A stretch of DNA of 64,000 nucleotides, from assembly GCA_947487895.1 (NCBI GenBank), contig CANKYF010000002.1:186001-250000 (forward strand). Reading direction: 5' to 3'. A model generated the notes under the pieces. It was not told the DNA's origin. It worked only from the letters and a program-made list of their open reading frames with translations, and did no database searches. A program made the translations under genes and the position numbers. Source of the stretch: an uncultured Flavobacteriaceae bacterium (lineage in GTDB: Bacteria; Bacteroidota; Bacteroidia; Flavobacteriales; Flavobacteriaceae). Shown piece by piece: positions 8,426 through 17,709 of this stretch (position 1 is its first letter; each line of letters starts with the position of its first letter).

Positions 8426-9832
8426 TTATTTCACTTTAGTTATTTGTGCCATTAACTCTGCCTCTGCACATAATTTACCATTTGCATAAGCATAACCTTG
8501 CATATGGCAAATACCACGGCGAATTGGAGTAATTAATGAACATTTAAATATTAAGGTATCACCAGGCATTACCTTCTGCTTGAATTTTACATTATCCATT
8601 TTCATGAAAAATGTTAAATAATTTTCAGGATCGGGAACCGTATTTAAAACCAGTATACCTCCTGTTTGAGCCATCGCTTCTACTATTAAAACACCAGGCA
8701 TTACTGGCGCTCCTGGGAAATGACCTCTAAAGAATTCCTCATTCATAGTAACGTTCTTAGTTGCAGTAACATTACTATCTGTAAGCTCAAATACTTTATC
8801 AATTAACAGGAATGGTTGCCTATGAGGTAACATTGCCATTATTTGGGTAATATCCATTAATGGCGGCTGGTTAATATCTATATTAGGAACGTTATTTCTA
8901 CGTTCATTTTTAATTATTTTGGCTAGCTTTTTTGCAAATTGGGTATTTATATAATGCCCTGGTTTATTTGCAATAACTTTTCCTTTTATTCTCGTTTTAA
9001 CAAGAGCTAAATCTCCTAAAACATCAAGTAATTTGTGTCTAGCAGCTTCATTAGGATGGTGTAATGTTAAGTTGTCTAAAATACCATTAGGCTTCACCGA
9101 AATAGCATCTTTTTTAAAGGCTACTTTTAATTTCTCCATGGTCTCAGGAGATAATGGTTTATCTACATAAACAATAGCATTATTTAAATCCCCCCCCTTA
9201 ATTAAACCGTGCTCTAAAAGCATTTCTAATTCATGTAAAAAACTAAAGGTTCTTGAATCTGAAAAATCTTTTTTGAAATCAGACACTTTATTTAAAGTAG
9301 CGTTTTGAGTCCCTAAAACTTTAGTTCCAAAATCTACCATTGTAGTTATTTGATACTCTTTTGAAGGCATTACTAAAATCTCACTACCAGATTCTTCATC
9401 TGTATAAGAGACAATTTCTGTTACTTCAAATTCTTCTCTAAAAGCATCCTGCTCAACAATACCAGCCTCTTCAATAGCTTCAACAAAAAACTTTGACGAT
9501 CCGTCCATGATAGGAGGTTCAGAAGCATTTAATTCAACAATAGCATTATCAATATCTAAACCAACCAATGCGGCTAGCACATGTTCTGATGTTTGAATGG
9601 CTACGCCATTTTTCTCAATTCTTGTACCTCTTTGTGTGTTCGTTACGTAATTAGCATCCGCTTCAATTACAGGAGCTCCTTCAAGATCTACTCTTTTAAA
9701 AGCTAAACCAAAATTAGCTGCAGCGGGTGTAAAAGTAAGTGTGACTTGTTTACCTGTATGTAAACCTACTCCGGTTAGAGATATATTTTTACCAATGGTT
9801 TTCTGTTTAACGTCGGTTTGTATAATTCCCAT
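8426..9832 (-). CDS. lpxC/fabZ: Bifunctional UDP-3-O-acyl-GlcNAc deacetylase / 3-hydroxyacyl-ACP dehydratase
   Basis: This 468-residue fusion is characteristic of Bacteroidota. The N-terminal LpxC part (about 1-305) is the zinc-dependent deacetylase that commits lipid A synthesis. Its zinc ligands appear as His84 (SEHVLAAL), His266 and Asp270 (HKLLDVLGD), with the general acid His293 in KPGHYINTQ. The C-terminal FabZ part (about 322-468) is the hot-dog-fold dehydratase of fatty acid synthesis. Its catalytic His337 is in LPHRQPFLLID and Glu385 in GVLIVEAMAQTGG. The start codon directly follows the lpxD stop codon (TAAATG), implying translational coupling. Fusing the two puts the competing users of 3-hydroxyacyl-ACP in fixed ratio. 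Confidence 0.97.
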   Translation of the reverse strand: MGIIQTDVKQKTIGKNISLTGVGLHTGKQVTLTFTPAAANFGLAFKRVDLEGAPVIEADANYVTNTQRGTRIEKNGVAIQTSEHVLAALVGLDIDNAIVELNASEPPIMDGSSKFFVEAIEEAGIVEQDAFREEFEVTEIVSYTDEESGSEILVMPSKEYQITTMVDFGTKVLGTQNATLNKVSDFKKDFSDSRTFSFLHELEMLLEHGLIKGGDLNNAIVYVDKPLSPETMEKLKVAFKKDAISVKPNGILDNLTLHHPNEAARHKLLDVLGDLALVKTRIKGKVIANKPGHYINTQFAKKLAKIIKNERRNNVPNIDINQPPLMDITQIMAMLPHRQPFLLIDKVFELTDSNVTATKNVTMNEEFFRGHFPGAPVMPGVLIVEAMAQTGGILVLNTVPDPENYLTFFMKMDNVKFKQKVMPGDTLIFKCSLITPIRRGICHMQGYAYANGKLCAEAELMAQITKVK

Positions 9833-10846
9833 TTATTTCTTTTCTATATCGTTGATATTTTTAACAATCGTTGGTAGGTTTTTAAAGTGGACATAAGACT
9901 TGTTATAGTCTGAATAAGGCAAGGCTGGAGATCCTTGAAGTACTTCATTATCTTTTACATTTCTTCCAATACCAGACTGGGCTTGTATTCTAACATTATT
10001 ACCAATTGTTATATGGCCTACAATACCTACTTGCCCTCCAATTTGGCAATTCTCCCCTATCTTAGTAGAACCAGCTATTCCTGTTTGAGCAGCGATAACC
10101 GTATTTTTTCCAATTTCAACATTATGTGCTATTTGAATTTGATTATCAAGTTTCACACCTCTTCTAATAACTGTTGAACCTAAAGTAGCCCTATCTATAG
10201 TAGTGGCAGCACCTACATCAACAAAATCTTCTAAGATAACATTACCTATTTGTGGCACTTTATTATATTCCCCTTTCTCATTTGGTGCAAATCCAAATCC
10301 GTCTGCTCCAATAATAACACCAGAGTTAATCACACAATTGTTTCCTACAATAGATTCTGAATATATCTTGGCACCCGCAAAAACAAACGTATTATCCCCA
10401 ATGGTAACATTATCTCCTATGTAAACATTTGGAAAAATTTTTACATTATTGCCAATTTTCACATTCTCACCTATATAAGCAAATGCACCTATATATACAT
10501 TTTCACCATAATTGGCAGATGCTGCTTTATAATGAGGTTGTTCTATTCCTACTTTATTGTTTTTTACCTGATTGTAATATTCTAATAGTTTTGAAAATGA
10601 CTTGTATGCATCTTCAACTTTTATTAGAGTAGTGTCAATTTCGTTTTCAGGCTCAAAGCTTTTATTTACTATGGCTACAGTTGCCTTAGTTGTATAAATG
10701 TGAGACGTGTATTTGGGGTTGGCTAAAAAGGTTAATGAACCTTCTGTTCCTTCTTCAATTTTGGATAATTTAGATACTTCTGCTTCTGGGTTTCCTACTA
10801 CATCACCTTCTAGTATCCCTGCAATTTGTTGTGCCGTAAATTTCAA
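9833..10846 (-). CDS. lpxD: UDP-3-O-(3-hydroxyacyl)glucosamine N-acyltransferase
   Basis: LpxD adds the second 3-hydroxyacyl chain, at N2 of the deacetylated UDP-glucosamine, in lipid A synthesis. It has 337 residues: an N-terminal uridine-binding domain (1-100), a left-handed beta-helix (about 105-310) and a C-terminal helix. Both active-site histidines are visible, His241 in QIQIAHNVEIG and His278 in GIVGHITIG. It is the first gene of the block lpxD, lpxC-fabZ, lpxA, efp, lpxD2 and sucD. A TATTTTTG box lies 38 bp upstream. Confidence 0.96.
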   Translation of the reverse strand: MKFTAQQIAGILEGDVVGNPEAEVSKLSKIEEGTEGSLTFLANPKYTSHIYTTKATVAIVNKSFEPENEIDTTLIKVEDAYKSFSKLLEYYNQVKNNKVGIEQPHYKAASANYGENVYIGAFAYIGENVKIGNNVKIFPNVYIGDNVTIGDNTFVFAGAKIYSESIVGNNCVINSGVIIGADGFGFAPNEKGEYNKVPQIGNVILEDFVDVGAATTIDRATLGSTVIRRGVKLDNQIQIAHNVEIGKNTVIAAQTGIAGSTKIGENCQIGGQVGIVGHITIGNNVRIQAQSGIGRNVKDNEVLQGSPALPYSDYNKSYVHFKNLPTIVKNINDIEKK

Positions 10847-10883
10847 ACTTAAGTTTTATTAGTAGTTTTCTCGTTTAGTTGCG

Positions 10884-10891
10884 CAAAAATA
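10884..10891 (-). promoter_or_regulatory. Candidate -7 box for the lpxD operon
   Basis: The minus strand reads TATTTTTG, matching TAnnTTTG, 38 bp before the lpxD start in the 94-bp gap after the HD-domain gene. No -33 TTTG is seen at the expected distance. Confidence 0.4.
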
Positions 10892-10940
10892 GGAAAAATG
10901 TGCTAAAGTTCTTCATGCGTCTTTCCTTATTATTTAATAA

Positions 10941-12164
10941 TCAAATTAACTGTTCTTTTGGGTAGCACATGTAGTATTTAGTTACTGGTTTAGATAGTGT
11001 TTTTAAATTAAGGTGATCTGTTGCTTTAGTTATATCCTCAATTTTACCAGATTTAAATAACACATTTATGCCTTTATGCTTTATCTGATATGCTTGATTT
11101 GAAATACTACCTGAAAACACAAAATACTCTGCTTCTTTCCTATTTATATTATAAGTCCCTATCAGATTTGCTATATAGTTCTCAAGAGTTTCCTCTTTTA
11201 TTTTTTTCTTTTTAAGCTTTACCTTAAGAAGGTTTCTGTTAATAATCATTTCGCTTAATTTACTTAAAACGAAATCATCATAATGTTGCCATTGCTTCAT
11301 AGCAGAAACGATATCATAATCATCTAATTGTGCAAAAACCTCTAAAGTTTCTTTTGTAAAGTTTTCTATAGAAATTTTATTATTCAAAAAATATGCTAAC
11401 GCATTACTAGCAGGCAATTTATGACCATCATCATACAGCTTTTTGGCTCTTTTTAAAACTCTAATTACTAATTGTTCAGCAACCAAACTAGTTTTATGAA
11501 GGTATACTTGCCAATACATTAAACGCCTTGCTATAATAAACTTTTCTACACTATAGATCCCCTTTTCTTCAACCACTAATTCATCATCAACTACATTCAA
11601 CATAGTGATTAACCGCTCACTGTTTATGTTTCCTTCGGCAACTCCTGTATAAAAACTATCACGTTTTAAATAGTCTGCTCTATCCATATCTAATTGCCCA
11701 GAAATAAGCTGACACAAGAAGTTTCTTTTATAATCGCCCTTAAAAATTTGAATGGCCAGCGTTAAAGTTCCGTTAAATTCTTCATTTAAACGCTCCATAA
11801 ATAACAGAGAAATCTCTTCATGAGATACATTGTTTACAATGCTATGTTCCATAGCGTGCGAAAAAGGACCGTGTCCAATATCATGCAATAAGATAGCCAC
11901 ATAAAGTGCGCTTTCTTCATCTTCAGAAACACTAACTCCCTTAAAACGAAGCACATTAACTGCTTGTTGCATTAAATGCATACAACCAATGGCATGATGA
12001 AATCTTGTATGATGTGCCCCCGGATACACCAAATGAGACATCCCCATTTGAGTAATCCTTCTAAGTCTTTGAAAATACTTATGCTGTATTAAATCAAAAA
12101 TTAGAGAATTTGGGATAGTAATAAATCCGTAAATTGGGTCGTTTAATATTTTAAGTTTGTTCAA
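10941..12164 (-). CDS. HD-domain phosphohydrolase (dGTPase/SAMHD1-like)
   Basis: The protein has 407 residues. The metal-binding HD signature is complete: HHTRFHHAIG (His56/57), LLHDIGHGPFSHA (His94-Asp95), and a distal Asp in GQLDMDRADYLKRD. The family acts on dNTPs or other phosphate esters, but the substrate of this flavobacterial branch is not fixed by sequence. Translation appears to begin at a TTG (12162-12164), since MNKLKILNDPIYGFI directly precedes the conserved core and no ATG lies nearby. It is divergent from porX across 65 bp that contain its promoter box. Confidence 0.9.
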   Translation of the reverse strand: MNKLKILNDPIYGFITIPNSLIFDLIQHKYFQRLRRITQMGMSHLVYPGAHHTRFHHAIGCMHLMQQAVNVLRFKGVSVSEDEESALYVAILLHDIGHGPFSHAMEHSIVNNVSHEEISLLFMERLNEEFNGTLTLAIQIFKGDYKRNFLCQLISGQLDMDRADYLKRDSFYTGVAEGNINSERLITMLNVVDDELVVEEKGIYSVEKFIIARRLMYWQVYLHKTSLVAEQLVIRVLKRAKKLYDDGHKLPASNALAYFLNNKISIENFTKETLEVFAQLDDYDIVSAMKQWQHYDDFVLSKLSEMIINRNLLKVKLKKKKIKEETLENYIANLIGTYNINRKEAEYFVFSGSISNQAYQIKHKGINVLFKSGKIEDITKATDHLNLKTLSKPVTKYYMCYPKEQLI

Positions 12165-12189
12165 ACTTTAAAGATTGCGGTTATACGCA

Positions 12190-12197
12190 CAAATATA
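12190..12197 (-). promoter_or_regulatory. Candidate -7 box for the HD-domain gene
   Basis: The minus strand reads TATATTTG, a TAnnTTTG match 26 bp before the TTG start, in the divergent HD/porX spacer. A second ATTATTTG-like sequence lies slightly upstream but not at -33 spacing. Confidence 0.45.
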
Positions 12198-12229
12198 AAT
12201 ATTACTATAACAAATAATAGACGCTTTCA

Positions 12230-13783
12230 ATGAATACTATACAAATACTTTGGGTTGATGATGAAGTAGATTTACTAAAACCACATATCCTGTTTTTAGA
12301 ACAACGCAATTATAAGGTGACAACTTGTTTAAGCGGAACAGAAGCTATTGAAATTCTAGACTCCAATAATTTTGACATTGTATTTTTAGACGAAAATATG
12401 CCAGGACTTACTGGTCTTGAAACTTTGAATGAAATTAAAGAGAAACAAGACAGTCTACCTGTAGTAATGATTACAAAAAGTGAAGAAGAATATATTATGG
12501 AAGAGGCTATTGGTAATAAAATAGCTGATTACTTGATTAAGCCTGTCAACCCAAATCAAATTCTTTTGAGTTTGAAGAAAAACTTAGATCATTCTAGATT
12601 AGTTTCTGAAAAAACCACTTCTAATTATCAGCAAGAATTCAGAAAAATAGCCATGGAATTATCTATGGTTAATTCTCATGAAGCGTGGGTAGAATTATAT
12701 CAAAAACTTATCTATTGGGAAATTCAGCTAGAAGATATTGAAGATTCTGGTATGTTTGAAATTTTAGAATCTCAAAAAAACGAAGCTAATATTCAATTTG
12801 GAAAGTTTATTGAGAAAAATTACCCTACTTGGTTTGAACCTCACACTGAAGCACCCGTAATGTCTCATACACTATTTAAAGACTGTATAGTTCCGGAAAT
12901 CACAAAAGAGCAACCCACATTGCTACTAGTTATTGATAATTTAAGATATGACCAGTGGAAAGTATTTGAGCCTATCATAAACAATTATTACAAAAAAGAT
13001 AAAGAAGAAGCCTTTTTTAGCATTCTACCTTCAGCCACGCAATATGCAAGAAATGCTATTTTTTCTGGTTTAATGCCTAGTGACATGGAGAAATTATTCC
13101 CTCAATATTGGAAAAACGATACCGACGAAGGAGGTAAAAATTTGCACGAAGCAGATTTTTTAGAAGCCCAAATGAAGCGCCTTGGATTGAATCATTTAAA
13201 TTATGAATATCATAAAATCACTAATTTAAGAAACGGAAAAAAATTAGCAGATAATTTTAAAACATTAAAGAATAATGATTTAACTGTTGTTGTTTATAAT
13301 TTTGTAGATATGCTATCGCATTCTAAAACAGAAATGGAAGTAGTTAAAGAATTAGCTTCTAATGACAAAGCCTACAGATCTTTAACCTTAAGTTGGTTTA
13401 AAAATTCGCCCCTTTTAGAAATGATTCAACAAGCACAACAACTTGGTTTTAAACTTATTTTAACTACAGATCATGGTACTATTAATGTTAAAAACCCATC
13501 TAAAGTTATAGGAGATAAAGACACGAGTTTAAACTTGAGATACAAAACAGGAAGAAGTCTAACCTATGATAAAAAGGATGTCTTAGAAGCTACAAACCCT
13601 AAAAACATTCACTTACCATCAATTTCCATGAGTAGCTCTTTCATCTTTGCTAAAAGTGATTTATTCTTTGCCTACCCTAATAACTATAATCATTATGTAA
13701 GTTACTATAGAAACACATACCAACATGGTGGAGTTTCTTTAGAAGAAATGGTGATTCCATATGTAGTGTTTTCTCCAAAATAA
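12230..13783 (+). CDS. porX: PorX: response regulator with PglZ (alkaline-phosphatase-like) output domain
   Basis: The protein has 517 residues, almost exactly the length of Porphyromonas gingivalis PorX. The receiver domain (1-125) has the acidic pocket VDDE at 10-13 and phosphoacceptor Asp54 in VFLDENMPG. The PglZ/alkaline-phosphatase-superfamily domain (about 200-515) shows metal-site motifs in LLLVIDNLRYDQW, YNFVDMLSHS and LILTTDHGTI. PorX works with the kinase PorY and an ECF sigma factor to control genes of the type IX secretion system, and the P. gingivalis protein has been reported to cleave oligonucleotide signals. Its presence implies T9SS-based secretion or gliding. No other por/gld genes are in this window. 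Confidence 0.95.
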   Translation: MNTIQILWVDDEVDLLKPHILFLEQRNYKVTTCLSGTEAIEILDSNNFDIVFLDENMPGLTGLETLNEIKEKQDSLPVVMITKSEEEYIMEEAIGNKIADYLIKPVNPNQILLSLKKNLDHSRLVSEKTTSNYQQEFRKIAMELSMVNSHEAWVELYQKLIYWEIQLEDIEDSGMFEILESQKNEANIQFGKFIEKNYPTWFEPHTEAPVMSHTLFKDCIVPEITKEQPTLLLVIDNLRYDQWKVFEPIINNYYKKDKEEAFFSILPSATQYARNAIFSGLMPSDMEKLFPQYWKNDTDEGGKNLHEADFLEAQMKRLGLNHLNYEYHKITNLRNGKKLADNFKTLKNNDLTVVVYNFVDMLSHSKTEMEVVKELASNDKAYRSLTLSWFKNSPLLEMIQQAQQLGFKLILTTDHGTINVKNPSKVIGDKDTSLNLRYKTGRSLTYDKKDVLEATNPKNIHLPSISMSSSFIFAKSDLFFAYPNNYNHYVSYYRNTYQHGGVSLEEMVIPYVVFSPK

Positions 13784-13864
13784 TCTTCAAAACGCATAAA
13801 AAATCGACGAAAAGCACATTTTTATAGGATTTTAGATTAAAATTTCTTATTATTGCATTAAAAA

Positions 13865-14290
13865 TTGGTAAGTTTGAGAATACGTTATTCAGTAGAAGAA
13901 ATTGATGCTGTTGCTAATGAAATAGTTAAGAACTTAAATAGTAAAACCATTTTTCTTTACGGAAATATGGGAGCTGGTAAAACCACGTTAATAAAAGCTA
14001 TTTCAAAATGTTTAGGATGTAAAGATGAAGTAAGCAGCCCAACGTTTTCTATTGTTAATGAATATGAAGCTGACAATCAATTAATTTACCACTTTGATTT
14101 ATATAGAGTCAAAGACTTAGAGGAAGCTTATAATTTTGGAATAGAAGATTATTTATTCTCTAATAATTGGGTAATTGTTGAATGGCCCGAATTAATTGAA
14201 CCAATTGCACCAAAACGATTTGATAGAATTGATATTGAATTAAATAATGACAATTCCAGAACGTTAAGATTAAATGAAAGCCCAAATTAA
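13865..14290 (+). CDS. tsaE: tRNA threonylcarbamoyladenosine biosynthesis ATPase TsaE
   Basis: TsaE is the P-loop ATPase that supports TsaB-TsaD in making t6A37 of ANN-decoding tRNAs. The Walker A motif is LYGNMGAGKTTLIKA. Also conserved are SSPTFSIVNEY, HFDLYRV and VIVEWPEL. The protein is about 140 residues, normal for the family. There is no ATG start: TTG codons at 13865 and 13874 are both possible. The second gives MRIRYSVEEI, which better matches the usual short N-terminus, so the true start may be 13874. Confidence 0.93.
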   Translation: MVSLRIRYSVEEIDAVANEIVKNLNSKTIFLYGNMGAGKTTLIKAISKCLGCKDEVSSPTFSIVNEYEADNQLIYHFDLYRVKDLEEAYNFGIEDYLFSNNWVIVEWPELIEPIAPKRFDRIDIELNNDNSRTLRLNESPN

Positions 14291-14478
14291 CCTAACGCCA
14301 TCTGCTATTTTATGCTAAAAACCAAATAAAAAACCTCCTTTTTTTAAAGATTTACGGTAAAACCACATAGCTAAATTTAATATTAGAGCGGTTTTAACAT
14401 TTCTTTAACATACAGCCGCATACTAAAACTTAGCCTTTCTATAATTTAGGGGTATTAATTAATTAAATCCCTTATAAA

Positions 14479-14622
14479 ATGAAAACTAAAAAGTACCTAA
14501 TGGCGATAGCACTGCTTGGAGGCATGTTATTTTTAGCGCAAGCTGCAGACGCATTTAACGCAAATGGAGAGCAAACAGCAAAAATTGACAAATCAAAAAT
14601 TAAAGTTCCAGGACAAAGGTAA
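14479..14622 (+). CDS. Small secreted peptide (47 residues) overlapping the next gene
   Basis: This short reading frame starts MKTKKYLMAIALLGGMLF, a clear signal peptide with a basic start, hydrophobic core and an A-A-D-A cleavage region near residue 25. About 22 mature residues follow, ending KIDKSKIKVPGQR. Its last 59 nt overlap, in another frame, the beginning of the following membrane-protein gene. A 188-bp spacer upstream separates it from tsaE and could hold its promoter. The organisation and composition look like a real gene rather than chance. I do not know a function; a periplasmic or secreted peptide is an inference from the signal sequence. Confidence 0.65.
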   Translation: MKTKKYLMAIALLGGMLFLAQAADAFNANGEQTAKIDKSKIKVPGQR

Positions 14623-15106
14623 AAATAACCTTATAGCTGGTAGTGTTGTAGCTACTTTAATAGCTATTACACCGTATTTATTTTCAATACATGAAAGTGT
14701 TCCGAATGTAAAAACATGGAACACTTTTTTTGGTACTTATGACAGCATTTATTATGAAAGCCTTTTTGTTCTTGCTTGGACTTTGACGGGAAAAATCATA
14801 CCTTTATTCTTGTTATTTATTTGGATTTTCACCTGCAGACACTGGTGGTATCATGTTATTCTAGTACCAATAGCAATGTATGTTTACCAAATAATTATTG
14901 TACTAGATGATGATTTATCTTTTGCTGATAATAACCAAGTATTTTATTTAATACCAGTAATGGTCATCGTCATTCCAACAATTTATTTGATGAGAGCTAG
15001 AATTTTCAACAAAATTAACGAGGCAACTAAATCAATGGAAGAACTTGAAGAAGAATTAAAACTATCACCAAAAAATTTCTGGGAAAAAGTTAAACAATAT
15101 TTTTAA
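14564..15106 (+). CDS. Four-helix inner-membrane protein of unknown function
   Basis: The protein has 180 residues with about four membrane helices, near 25-45, 66-88, 95-115 and 125-143. The conserved-looking segment FTCRHWWYHVILVPIAMY lies between helices 2 and 3. The C-terminal cytoplasmic tail is charged and probably coiled (KSMEELEEELKLS). The only ATG in frame before the first helix is at 14564, inside the preceding small peptide gene; a TTG at 14585 is the other option. Either start overlaps that gene, so translation may be coupled. Its stop overlaps the stop of the convergent receptor gene by four bases. I do not recognise a named family. Confidence 0.75.
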   Translation: MESKQQKLTNQKLKFQDKGKNNLIAGSVVATLIAITPYLFSIHESVPNVKTWNTFFGTYDSIYYESLFVLAWTLTGKIIPLFLLFIWIFTCRHWWYHVILVPIAMYVYQIIIVLDDDLSFADNNQVFYLIPVMVIVIPTIYLMRARIFNKINEATKSMEELEEELKLSPKNFWEKVKQYF

Positions 15107-17526
15107 TTTCTTCCTCTACTTAATCGTTCTCTTTCTTCAAAATCTATTGATTTCTTATTGTTCTTCAATTTCGTATTTCCGAACTTATAATTAAATCCTA
15201 AAAAAAAGAGCCTATTTTCAATATTCGCTTTCAATAAAATATCTTGATTTAAATATTTTGTTGACTGGTTAAAGTTTTGAGTATTAAAAATATCTATTAT
15301 CCCAATATTTAAAAATGCTTTATTATTCCAAAAGGCTTTTCTCAAGTTTATATCTAAACCAAATCGATTGCTAATAATTGACGCTCCATTTGCTGTTGGA
15401 GATATATATTGTATAGAAAGATCAGCATTTAAACTTTTATCCTTTAAGAAAGATAAATAATTAACAACTTGAATGTATATTGACCATTGATTTAAACTAC
15501 TTATCTCATTATCACTTTCCAAACTCACATATCTATTATCATAGAAAAATAATGAGCTTAAAGCATACAAACTCCAATCTTTTGTTAACGAGGTGTACGT
15601 TGTAAAATCAAAACCATAAGACAGACTTCTATCTATATTAGTATTTACGTACTTTATGAGGTTTTCATCATTGTCTTGAAACACTATTTCAATAGCTGGG
15701 TCATTTTCATATCTATAATAAAACTCAAAAGTATAAATGTCATTTATCGTATAACCTAAAGTAAACACATCATCTATTTGCGGTTGCAACTTAGGGTCTC
15801 CTGTCACAAAAGAATTATCATTTAAAAAAAACTTAAAAGGGTTTAATTGATTATATCTAGGTCTATAAATACGCTTATTATAGTTAAAATAGATATCGTT
15901 ATTATCATTAACTTTATTAGAGATATGAATTGATGGAAACAACTTGAAATAATCATTATTATTTACTTCATTTTCAGATAATGAATTACCTGTTGTTTCT
16001 GTATATTCAGTTCTCACTCCTAATTTTAAACTCCATTTCTCCCACTCTTTAGCTAAACTCACATAAGCCGCATAATTATCTTCATCATATAAAAATGTAT
16101 CCGAATTTTCTAGGTCTTCTACCCTGCTTCCATTATTATAATTATACTGATCTAAAATGCTTTGAGAATCTATATGAGATGTTTTTATTCCTGCTTCAAA
16201 AGACGCCGTTTCGTCAATGGGTAATAGATAATCTAATTGACCGGTTTGCAATTCAATAACCTGACTAGAAAATGTTTGAAATTTATTATCTCTTATTAAA
16301 CTATTATCAGGGAACAAATAATCAGTGTTTACATCTTGAAAATTTGAATAATCGTAGTTTGTATAGTGCAAACTAGCAGATAATTGTTCTCCTTCTTTTT
16401 TGAATTTATGAACATAATCTAGCGTAAAGGCCATATTAAAAGATTCCAAAACAGAACTGTTAGACGTATTAAAAGTAGAATCTAATGCTTTATTAGCTCC
16501 AAATACTTTGGTTATAGAATTTACATCTGTTTGAGAATGTTTTCTTGGAGCTATTAGCATATTTGTTGTAAAACCTAAACTATTTTTATCATCAAACGTA
16601 TAATCTATATTAGCGTTAATTGAATGATACCTTGATTCTCTAGTTCTTCTATAATCTGTTTCCCAACTAGTGGTATTGACATCGTTTTCAATAAAATTCA
16701 CAAACTCATCTTGCTCTCTATAATCTTTTCTAGGGCTCACATTGTAATTGATATATGTATTTAATTTTTTAGCCTTAAAAAAATGACTAGTTCCCAATGA
16801 ATACTTAGGGAATTCAAACCCCTGTTTATAATTACCAAATACACTACCATGATAACCAGCAATAATGTTTTTACTCGTTATAATATTTAGAACAGCCCCT
16901 CCTTCCGCATCATATTTTGCTGGCGGGTTAGTAATTACCTCTATAGATTTTATAGTGTTTGCAGACGTTGATTCTAGTAGTTGCTGTACTTCATTCGTTG
17001 ATAAATGCACACGTCTGTCATTAATATAAACTGTGGGGGTTGAATTTTTAACAGTTATAGACTCGTTATGTACTAATACACCTGGCGTGTGTTTTAGAAC
17101 ATCTAACACATTATTATTAGACAACGTCGAGTTTTCAACATTAAAGACCAACCTATCCACCAATCGTTTAATGGTTGGTTGTTTAGCAACTACAGTAACT
17201 CCATCTAGAGTTTCAACGTTTTCTTTGAGTGTTATAGTGCCTAAAGTAATATTATTAGTGACATTTATTTCTTTTTCAAAAGTTTGAAAGCCTATAAAAC
17301 TCACTTTTAGCTTATAGGTATTGGGTTTTAGTTTTTCAATTTTAAAATCACCTTCTTCATTTGTAGTAGTACCATATATTATTTGCCCATCATGAAGCAA
17401 AACAACATTTGCATAAGCTACGGGAGACTGTTTCTCATCGTAAATATTTCCCTTTAAGGAAAAATTCTGTGCAAAATTGTTTAAAGAAAAGCATAATAGA
17501 GAGAGGGTTAATATTCCTTTAAGCAT
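15103..17526 (-). CDS. Outer-membrane beta-barrel receptor (TonB-dependent receptor-like) with carboxypeptidase-regulatory-like domain
   Basis: The protein has 807 residues. A signal peptide (about 1-19) precedes a carboxypeptidase-D regulatory-like beta-sandwich (about 22-105, GNIYDEKQSPVAYANVVLL). A plug domain follows (about 115-220, with VLDVLKHTPGVLV and IEVITNPPAKYDAEGGAVLNI), and then a long barrel of the OMP_b-brl_3 type. SusD and degradative enzymes are absent nearby, so this is not a polysaccharide utilisation locus. The ligand cannot be inferred. The stop codon overlaps that of the convergent gene in a shared TTAA. Confidence 0.88.
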   Translation of the reverse strand: MLKGILTLSLLCFSLNNFAQNFSLKGNIYDEKQSPVAYANVVLLHDGQIIYGTTTNEEGDFKIEKLKPNTYKLKVSFIGFQTFEKEINVTNNITLGTITLKENVETLDGVTVVAKQPTIKRLVDRLVFNVENSTLSNNNVLDVLKHTPGVLVHNESITVKNSTPTVYINDRRVHLSTNEVQQLLESTSANTIKSIEVITNPPAKYDAEGGAVLNIITSKNIIAGYHGSVFGNYKQGFEFPKYSLGTSHFFKAKKLNTYINYNVSPRKDYREQDEFVNFIENDVNTTSWETDYRRTRESRYHSINANIDYTFDDKNSLGFTTNMLIAPRKHSQTDVNSITKVFGANKALDSTFNTSNSSVLESFNMAFTLDYVHKFKKEGEQLSASLHYTNYDYSNFQDVNTDYLFPDNSLIRDNKFQTFSSQVIELQTGQLDYLLPIDETASFEAGIKTSHIDSQSILDQYNYNNGSRVEDLENSDTFLYDEDNYAAYVSLAKEWEKWSLKLGVRTEYTETTGNSLSENEVNNNDYFKLFPSIHISNKVNDNNDIYFNYNKRIYRPRYNQLNPFKFFLNDNSFVTGDPKLQPQIDDVFTLGYTINDIYTFEFYYRYENDPAIEIVFQDNDENLIKYVNTNIDRSLSYGFDFTTYTSLTKDWSLYALSSLFFYDNRYVSLESDNEISSLNQWSIYIQVVNYLSFLKDKSLNADLSIQYISPTANGASIISNRFGLDINLRKAFWNNKAFLNIGIIDIFNTQNFNQSTKYLNQDILLKANIENRLFFLGFNYKFGNTKLKNNKKSIDFEERERLSRGRN

Positions 17527-17709
17527 AAAATAATTTGTGAAAACAAAATTAAGACAATTAAATAAAACTAATTTATGGTAAAACCCTAATAAAAGTAGTT
17601 AAAATTCATACCGAAATTTAATTTTTATGACTGAGTTTAATTAAATTCGATGAACTTCATTTACATTATAAAATTTATTTGTAATTTGATTTTTATTAAC
17701 TAACTAATC

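Noticed and set aside
14310-14350. Possible terminator after tsaE
   Set aside because: There is a T run, but no stem with adequate pairing before it.
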